Assembly: GCA_033725935.1 (NCBI GenBank)
Contig: MU867062.1
Span: forward strand, 1,277,168-1,341,167
Length of the DNA stretch: 64,000 bases
Origin: Cladorrhinum sp. PSN259
Lineage: Eukaryota; Ascomycota; Sordariomycetes; Sordariales; Podosporaceae
Direction: 5' to 3'
Each line of letters begins with the position of its first letter. The first letter of the stretch is position 1. Below are positions 56,854 through 64,000 of this stretch, in pieces. The notes beneath the pieces are model-generated. The model did not search any database. It saw only the letters and a program-made list of their open reading frames with translations, and was not told the origin of the DNA. The translations under genes and the position numbers were made by a program.

Positions 56854-58783
56854 CTCACTAGCCGCACATTTGGCGTTCGTTGCCGCGCTTGAATGTGTCG
56901 GTTCGGCACGCAATTTAACATCGACAGTTTCGAGGATATTGCTGCGGGCTCTAGAGCAAAAGGGGATAATGGCACAAGAGTGGGTTTCAGGCTCATCTTC
57001 TTCATGGGCTGGCGATGGAAATGGATGTCCTTTTCCTCCTCCTCCTTTTTTTATCCCTCCCGTTCCTTCACCTTCAACGTTGTCGTCTCCAAAGAGAAAA
57101 AAAAACTAAAAAAAAAAAAAAACTCCCTGCCTACCCGATCCAGAAAAACTCGATTTTGGCAAAGCGACGTTGATGGGACTGGAGTCCATATCCGTTTAAA
57201 AGCGGCAAGGCTTCTGTTGAAGCGTAGATAGCAGAGCATATACTCTTCGCCATCTTCGATCGTCTATTTGTCATCCGACCGGGGAGCAGTGAGACCGTTG
57301 GGGTGAGAGACAGTCTCGTCAAATCGAATCAATCGGATACTATCTTCACCATCAATGGCCTCGCGCAATTAAATAACAGCAATGCAGCGGTATAGATCTT
57401 TTTGTTACCTGTCGAATATCAAATAAGGTGTTCAAAGTGAGGCAAGTCTCGATGAAATGTCAAATTGGGGTTACATATCCCGGGCATATTGCAGTTGGAT
57501 AAAAAGAGGCGCCGCAGCAGCTCCAATTATGCGTACCAATAAGCAGTGCTGTTGTAATACACCCTTCCACGCAACGGCTTTGTAGCCTACTCACTGCGTA
57601 CGTCGCTGTATTCGCTTTTGGAGCATAATTATCTGCTAATATCAACCACTCTTCTTTGAATGATGCCGTTCCTCTTGACCTGTTTGGGAGCGTTGAGAGA
57701 ACAAGCGTTCCGCGATCGTAGACACGGCTCGACGCTTTGATCGTCTGCGGTTTTGATGGGCGCTGTGAATGCCTGCCCAGCTGCGTCTCGTCAGAGATGC
57801 GAGATACTACTGTTAGCTGCGATCGACGTTGGTATCGTGACCATACGTCAACGTGATTGGATGCGGCGGTTCTTAGCGCTTCGGGCCGTAGGCGTTAGGC
57901 AACCCACCACAATGACCACGACAGAGGTGAGATCCGTCTCCATATATGTAAGAAGCGGCGAGCGGACTCTGACTGCCGGCACTCCATCCTTGGGCTCGCG
58001 GGGGGACTCCACCGGATCGCCCCAGTCGGCGACGCTGCTGGCGACGCCACCATCGAGTAAGTTCTACCCGGTCGAACGCGTAGAGGCACGTCTAACCGAG
58101 CAGTATTATTGCAATTCACGGCTTGGGTACCGAATCACCACGGACATGGGAGTTCAAAAAGAAACAAGGGGATGTGGCTGTGAACTGGCTGTCGGGCCGC
58201 GACATGCTGCCGGCAGCTCTACCAACGGCCCGCATATTTACGTACTACTGGCGCAGTGCATTTGGTTTTCTAAAGCTTCTATTCTAAGGACATAACTTTC
58301 AATACAGGGCTAAATATATAGCAACGGTTCTAATAATATAAGTTTTACCTCTTAGGCTAGATCAGAACGGTGTTAAGAACTAGTAGACAAGGGGTTGAGC
58401 GGGGATCGTGTTTGAATAAAATGGCTTCGAGATGAGAGACAGATTTAGACGATAGACAATACATCGGTCAGCTGTAGGCTCCATAGTTCGAGCTTGGATC
58501 TGAAATATAGAATTCATGAATTAAACTATAATTGTTTTTTTTTGCGCCATGTGATGGATGGCTCCGTGGCAAGATTGAGGTTTCAAACTGGCTGATATGG
58601 GGTCTCACTCGACTTCTTCCAACCAGGGGCGGGTTAGTAACAGAACACTCCGAGGCCCCTTGAACTCTTTAAAGTACCTATATCATATGAAGGCACTATT
58701 CATAGGCGGAGCTGTCCCGCAATCGCCTCACTCATCCCCTAAAAAAGAGATATTCACTTTCCTGACTGCCCACCCTCCAATTT
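56854..58783. other. Intergenic stretch with one doubtful frame
   Basis: About 1.9 kb. A plus-strand frame at 57753..58295 (180 aa) is open but has no domain, signal or good codon character, so it is not called as a gene. Poly-A tracts at 57097-57121. Nothing else recognised. Confidence 0.4.
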
Positions 58784-61700
58784 TTAGGGGGGTTTTCTTT
58801 TTGACTTAAACATACTACGAAGCCTTTTTAAGCTTCTTCCCTCCAACTTCAGGTCCTCCCCATATTCAGCCCCGCCATCACTTCTTTCCCTCGCCTCCTC
58901 AAGCAATCCTCCCTTGGTAGACCCAGCCTCGACCCCGACGCCAAAATCAGTCCTCCCCTTCTTCGTAGGAAGCAAAAACTTCAAAGCCTGTGGCGCCTTC
59001 TCCCCAAACGAGGCAAGATGCTTCTCTACCACCAACGGGTACGCATCCCCCCTCTGCAGCCGCAGCTTGCTCCAATTATTTGCCGCTTTATCAAGAACCA
59101 CACGCACGGGCTCGCTATCGTCCTTTGGGAGTATGACGCTTGCCTGTGCGGAGTCGGAGGCTGTCCACCTGGGTAGGCGGGTGAGGGTGATATTGCTGTT
59201 GCTATCGCTTGCAATGCCACCGTCTGGTTTCGTGGAGTTCCAGTGGGTGAGGGATACTTCTTCGCCGTTGTTGGTGACTGAGACGTGGCTCAGGTCGTGG
59301 TCCGGGCCGGACTTTACGAAGAAGTTGCTTCCGGAGAGGGTTGTGCGGTTTTCGGTGAGCTGGTAGGCAGAGCTTTCGTTGTCTTTTTCGCAGACGGCAC
59401 GTGAGGTTGAGGTTACGAGTGCTGAAAATGAGAGATTGGGTTCTTCACGAGGTTGGCTGGGGGCGAGAGATGGAGAAGGCGGTCGTGAGGCTTCTCGCGA
59501 CGGGGATGACTTGGGTTCTGTGTTGTACTGGGCCTCGAGCTGTTGCTTAACCCAGAGTGGAACTTGCAGGATCTGTGGCAAGCCCCCAACAGGTTCGAGG
59601 ATGCACGAGTCGCCAGTGGAGGAATAAGTCATTCGGATGACGTTCTGCACGCCGGGACCAATCTTGTAACTCTTGTCTGTATCGAGTCTCGTCAGCTCGC
59701 AGATTAAATCGTGAGTATAGGCCGGTATCCAGACTCACTGGCGGAGAAATCCCACACATTGCTCGACATTGAGCTTGTAAACGCAATAAGAGGTAACGAA
59801 GGGTGGAAACAAAGTGAAAACTCCTTTTCATCTTGCATACCATGACTCCATGGATCCGGGTACTGCTTCATCCAGTCCCGTGTCTGTGCTCTGCGTTGCG
59901 CTACTGGTGATATGTGAATCCGTGGTGCTCCGTTCTGGTCGAAGCACGGATCAATGCCAAAGACCATGAACTTGCAAAGTTCGTGGCGCTTTTGTTCGGC
60001 ATAGCACAAATATTTGCTCTGTTCGTCAAAGTAGATCCAGAACAGCGGGATGTGGCCGTATGTATTCTTGGTTCGGCGGAAGTCGGCAAAAGTGATGGCC
60101 GAGGCATCCCTTTCCTTGCATAGGTTCAGAAGTATCGTGTCAACAGGAAGAGATTGAGAGACGTGAATGATGCCGGTTCCGTGATTGTTGGGGCTGACGT
60201 GGTAGATAGTCCGCAACACGGAAAAAAAACGGCAGTGGCGCGAAAGTGATATCGGTATCTGAATGGCGTCACCCACGTAAGACTCGCACGCCCGGATGAA
60301 GACGTCAATTTCAGCAAGCGGAATGTCGTGGTATGCAACCTGAGAGCGCGTCTTGATGGAGATGACCTCGAAGCGGACGAGCCAGCCCTCGAACAGTGCT
60401 CTGTCAGCGACCAGTTTATCACGATATCGCTCATTGTGTTGCTGGGCCCATTTCATGTAGTCGTCAAATGCCCTAAGACTTGAATTAGCAGCCAGCATAT
60501 CAACAGCCCCTGGAGATCGATCAAAAATCCTAAAACGGAAGCGAAAGTACCTACTTCGACGGATAGACACTCAATACCACGTCGTTCTCCCCATCTGGTG
60601 TCAGCTGAGAGACACGGTTGATAGGAGCACCGCTAACCATCGGCGGTGGTTGGCACTGTAGTTGCTGCACATGGATGCCGCCGTGTTTCGCCAGCAAACC
60701 GGTGGGATTGAAGGCTGTGACTTCCTCCCAAACGATAGATGGCGTGTCACGCAGCTGGTGACCCCAGTCTGCGTTTAAGGTACCCAGGTAGCTGCCCAGC
60801 TCGTAAGCCAGATTCCCGACTTCCTTACGGTCCTTTGCTGATTTGTTCCGTTCGGAGTATTCCAGTGCTCTAGACCCCCATGTCTGGAGATTGCCGTATC
60901 CGGGGACAGCCAAGTATGTATAACAGCTCTCAATCCAGGCCATCAAGACCTTGGGCTGAGAGAGAAACTGTTTCAGTGCCTCGAAAAGAGGTCGATCATT
61001 GGTAAGCAGGGAACAGTCGCCTATTGCCAACAGACTCGACGTCCAGCACAGTGCGGCGTAGTTGCTTAGCGGCCACGCCGTCAAAAGGTCGTCCACCGAG
61101 ACACTTTTGCCGAGTCTTCCCGATAGCGGCTGGGCCGGCATCCGGAAAGTCAAGTACCTCAGACAGACGGTTGCGATCTCTACGTGAGCATCCATGCACT
61201 TGGGAGGTATGACCTCAGACCGCACCGATCGTGAGGAAAACTGCCGGGCTTCGGCTGACATTAGGTAGTCCTTGACAGTGGCATGAATGAAGCGAAAGGG
61301 ATTGAAGCGCCGCCCTTCGTATGTAACCTCGCGTGAGTCCCGCTCGACAAACCCGGCACAGGCTCGAATCACGGTATTTTCGAAGTCCGGAATTTTCCAA
61401 TCCTCCGCATCGCCACTTGCTTCGGCAGGTATTAACGCGCTCTCGAGCTCGTCGGGGAGCATCTGACGTTCGGAAAACAACAGCCAGAGGAAGCTTTGGC
61501 GTGCCGTCCTCCTCATGGCCATGTCGCTCCGCTCGATGAGGGCAATAATGCGTTCAAACATGGCTTGCAAACCCTCAGGCGTGCCGACCTTGTTGATAGC
61601 TTGTTGCCGCTCGGCGGGGTATAAGGCTGGCGAGTTGAGATATGTAATGAGCAGCCTAGCCCACAGAAACATGCCGTCCGCTCGTTTTGTTAGGGTCTCC

Positions 61701-63369
61701 GCGGTCTCGTCGACGTTGGTATTTATCGACAGCAGCTTCTTCCTCTGAAGAGCCGCAACGCCGTTGTGCAGGTAGCTCTTGATGTCAGTCTCGTTGCGCA
61801 ACCCGATCGCGAGGGAGACAACTCCTTTGATTTGCTTGGGAAGGTCGGTTACCGTGTGTCTGCTGAACATAGCCAGCCGGACACCTTGTATCTCGCCAAT
61901 GCGCCGGAACTTATGTAACAGTTCATCGCACGAGTCGCACTCGTCCAGGGCGTCAATGACAATGTAGACGCCGTCGACGCACTTCATGGTGAGCTCTGCG
62001 AGTTCAGCGGCTTCTTCCCTAGAGGCAGTGAGCTGCCCCACGGACTGATAGTGCATGGCAAACGAGTACAAATCCCTGATTCTCTCGTTCTTGATGTTCT
62101 TTTGCAACAGTTGGGACAGGATCGCACGATATGCCGCCGCGGAGCCATTTGACTGTCCCGCATCGGCCTGTCTAGAGCTAAAAAAGTAGTAGCAGATGGG
62201 GAGGTCGTTTTCTGTGTTGTTGTGGAGGCCGTCGATCACGGATGCAGCCAACACGGTCTTTCCAGCGCCAGGTTTGCCGCCCACCCACAGGTGGCGATCC
62301 AAACTGCCGTCTGTCGACTTTGCCCACGCCTGATAGTGCTCATGCTGTAAAAGCCATTGAGTCGTGCCAGCGTCGCGGAGGTCCAGTGCATCTCGGTATC
62401 TGTCATAGCAGTTCGGGGGTGCAAGCCACTCACGCGTGCGGCGCACAAAAGCATCTTGAATGCGTCAGTCATAATAGGTAAACAAGGGATCTGAGAAGAT
62501 ATAGCTTACACTCGGATTCCCTCTCCGTAAGCGAAGCGACCTTGTCAAGGCAAGATAAGATCTTCTGTCCAGTAGCGGTTGCTTGAGCCCTCGCATCGGC
62601 TGCCTCTTTCTGCTCGACCTTTGTAGACAGATTGGCAAAGCTCGTGTTTGTCAAGCTGAGGAGAGCAAATGCCTCTTGCAAGCCTGCACGGTACTCCCTC
62701 AGCCGTTTGAGTGTTCCGTCGATCTGGAAAGGCCGCCAGGTGGTCTTCGCTAGAACGTGGAGAACATGTTTTGACGCTGATCAACCAAGGAGCCAAGTCA
62801 GGGTGCTGAGTGCCACGAGAATGTGTCTGATAATGACTGGGCGGACACTCACCGCCATCGGGATGGTAGAACATCCTGAAAACACCCAGAAGATAATCCG
62901 ACAACTCCACAAACACGGACTTCAGGATCCTTTCCACCATGGGGGAAGACAGGCTGTGATCATCCGACCCCAGCTGCTTTACTTCCAGAAAATAATCCAT
63001 TTCCGCAGCAATTGACTCGAGACTTGACGTGAATTTGTCGAGAAACTGCAAATACCCGAACCCAAGCTGGATCACCACGCGAACCGCTCCCCACAACGTA
63101 GCCGCATGGAGAGGATCGCAGGAGACGAAAACGTCCATGGCCTTGAAGTAGGGCTCCACAGCGATGATGAACTTATTGAGGCGTCGCGCCCGAACCGAGT
63201 TCCACGCAGCGCCATGGTCCCGGAGATTGTCAACGACGTCTCGACTGCTCATTCGGTCGTGAATGTGCGACCTAAGGTCGTCGGGGAGGATAGAAAAGAG
63301 GTTGCGCCATGCTGTGACCGCTTCGCCTGTAGCATCTTGAGCGGATATTGACGCCTTTGCAGGACCCAT
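58784..63369 (-). CDS. NACHT-domain NLR with long C-terminal propeller-like region
   Basis: Five exons: 62853..63369, 62510..62749, 60555..62454, 59739..60472 and 58784..59676; introns of 103, 55, 82 and 62 nt, all with sound signals. The product is 1427 aa. Residues 1-250 form a helical N-terminal domain of fungal STAND type (WNSVRARRLNKFIIAVEPYFKAMDVFVSCDPLHAATLWGAV). The NTPase has Walker A GGKPGAGKT (about 311-319), Walker B VYIVIDALDECD, and the sensor region LAMFSRHT. After a helical winged part (RFIHATVKDYLMS) the C-terminal 600 residues lack clear WD or ankyrin repeats, but segments such as DEKEFSLCFHPSLPLIAFTSSMSSNVWDFSA are like degenerate propeller blades. The tail is Ser/Pro-rich with basic KRLRSMFKSKRKPP. 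Likely a non-self recognition receptor. Confidence 0.9.
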
Positions 63370-64000
63370 GCTTCGTAGTGAATGCTAATTAACTATCGCA
63401 CGAATGTTGGCGATGGGGTGAGCGACATGTTTTTTACGTCCACCGACATCAGGCCTGGTCGATGTTGCCAGTACGCCTCTTCGAGCTGGTCGTGGCTGTG
63501 CTGCAGGCACACTGAAACAGCGCGTTACTCCGCCACCACAGCCTGCCCGACGAAGGAGCTCAGGGGCATCCGTTCAACCGGAACCTGTTTGGGCAGCCCT
63601 CGTCAAAGTCGACCAATGGTAAGGGTGGGATAGTTTCGCACAGGCCTGTGGCCACGCAGGCCAAGAAGACGTTTCTTACACCCAAATACACCTGAAAAGC
63701 TATAGAATTCACCGATTCTTTCCGTATAAGCCACCAGGTATTATAAAGTTTGGTCCCAGGGAAATTTCTTCCCGATTGGGAACGCGTTATGGGTGTGGCA
63801 ATAAAGCCAACCCCTGTCAACACCCCCTTTAACCTACTTATACGGCTATGCTGGCGATGGTTATTATTTAAGAATAAAATAAGCTTAAAATAGATCCTGC
63901 ATAATTAATAATAATATTTCGTACACCGCTATGCCCTTGGCAGGGCTCGTCGGTCCCTCTACTGCTATTTACACAAGGAAAACCGTACCTTAACGGCCGG
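63370..64000. other. Window edge, partly A+T-rich
   Basis: Upstream flank of the NACHT gene. From 63840 the sequence becomes A+T-rich with ttaataataata stretches, which may be the start of another mutated repeat beyond the window. The minus frame 63560..63823 has no domain. Confidence 0.4.

Noticed and set aside
57753..58295. A 180-aa plus-strand open frame
   Set aside because: No recognisable motif, and the opposite strand is also partly open; not enough to call a gene.
1..64000. CRISPR array, phage or bacterial operon
   Set aside because: No spaced identical repeats, and gene structure with spliceosomal introns throughout shows a eukaryotic genome.

Overview
The window is nuclear DNA of a filamentous ascomycete, most likely a sordariomycete. 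Almost every larger gene has short introns (55-122 nt) with fungal signals (GTRAGT donors, CTAAC/CTGAC branch sites, YAG acceptors). The protein families are typical Pezizomycotina ones: HET domain, NACHT and other STAND-type NLRs, a CFEM-like protein, secreted M28 peptidase, a GH93-like hydrolase, a long-chain catalase and a Neurospora-type metallothionein. Dead transposon copies carry stops that look like C-to-T / G-to-A (RIP-type) transitions. The species was not identified.

Layout. 1-6.2 kb: a fusion of a chymotrypsin-fold protease-like domain with an inactive-looking peptide:N-glycanase (PNG1) core, head-to-head with a tail-anchored membrane protein, then an M28 aminopeptidase. 7-13.4 kb: a cysteine-repeat protein, a 25-residue metallothionein in three tiny exons, and a three-exon protein with GGxYxYL (MABP-like) repeats. 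14.7-20 kb: a relic, a diverged direct repeat, a secreted protein and a HET-domain gene. 20.4-24.8 kb: a five-exon AAA+ ATPase. 26.1-33 kb: an NLR-like gene with a degenerate P-loop, a TTCAGGA-rich block with a frameshifted SET-domain relic, a GPI-type surface protein and an SDR oxidoreductase. 33.3-41.8 kb: a Goodbye-NACHT-TPR-zinc finger NLR lying between two related repeats, then a RIP-killed Fot1/pogo transposon with intact inverted repeats and TA target duplications. 42.7-46 kb: a four-exon gene with two copies of a fungal zinc-finger module. 47-48.2 kb: a GH93-like hydrolase. 49.3-51.2 kb: a headless, frameshifted HET-family relic. 52.3-56.9 kb: a large catalase and a CFEM-like membrane protein. 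58.8-63.4 kb: a five-exon NACHT NLR.

Taken together this looks like an accessory, fast-evolving region with several genes of the fungal non-self recognition type (HET, NLR, protease-like) mixed with secreted hydrolases and surface proteins. Exon joins were built by hand from splice signals and reading-frame continuity. Each multi-exon total was checked to be divisible by three, but no transcript evidence was available. Family names come from motif recognition, not from a database search.
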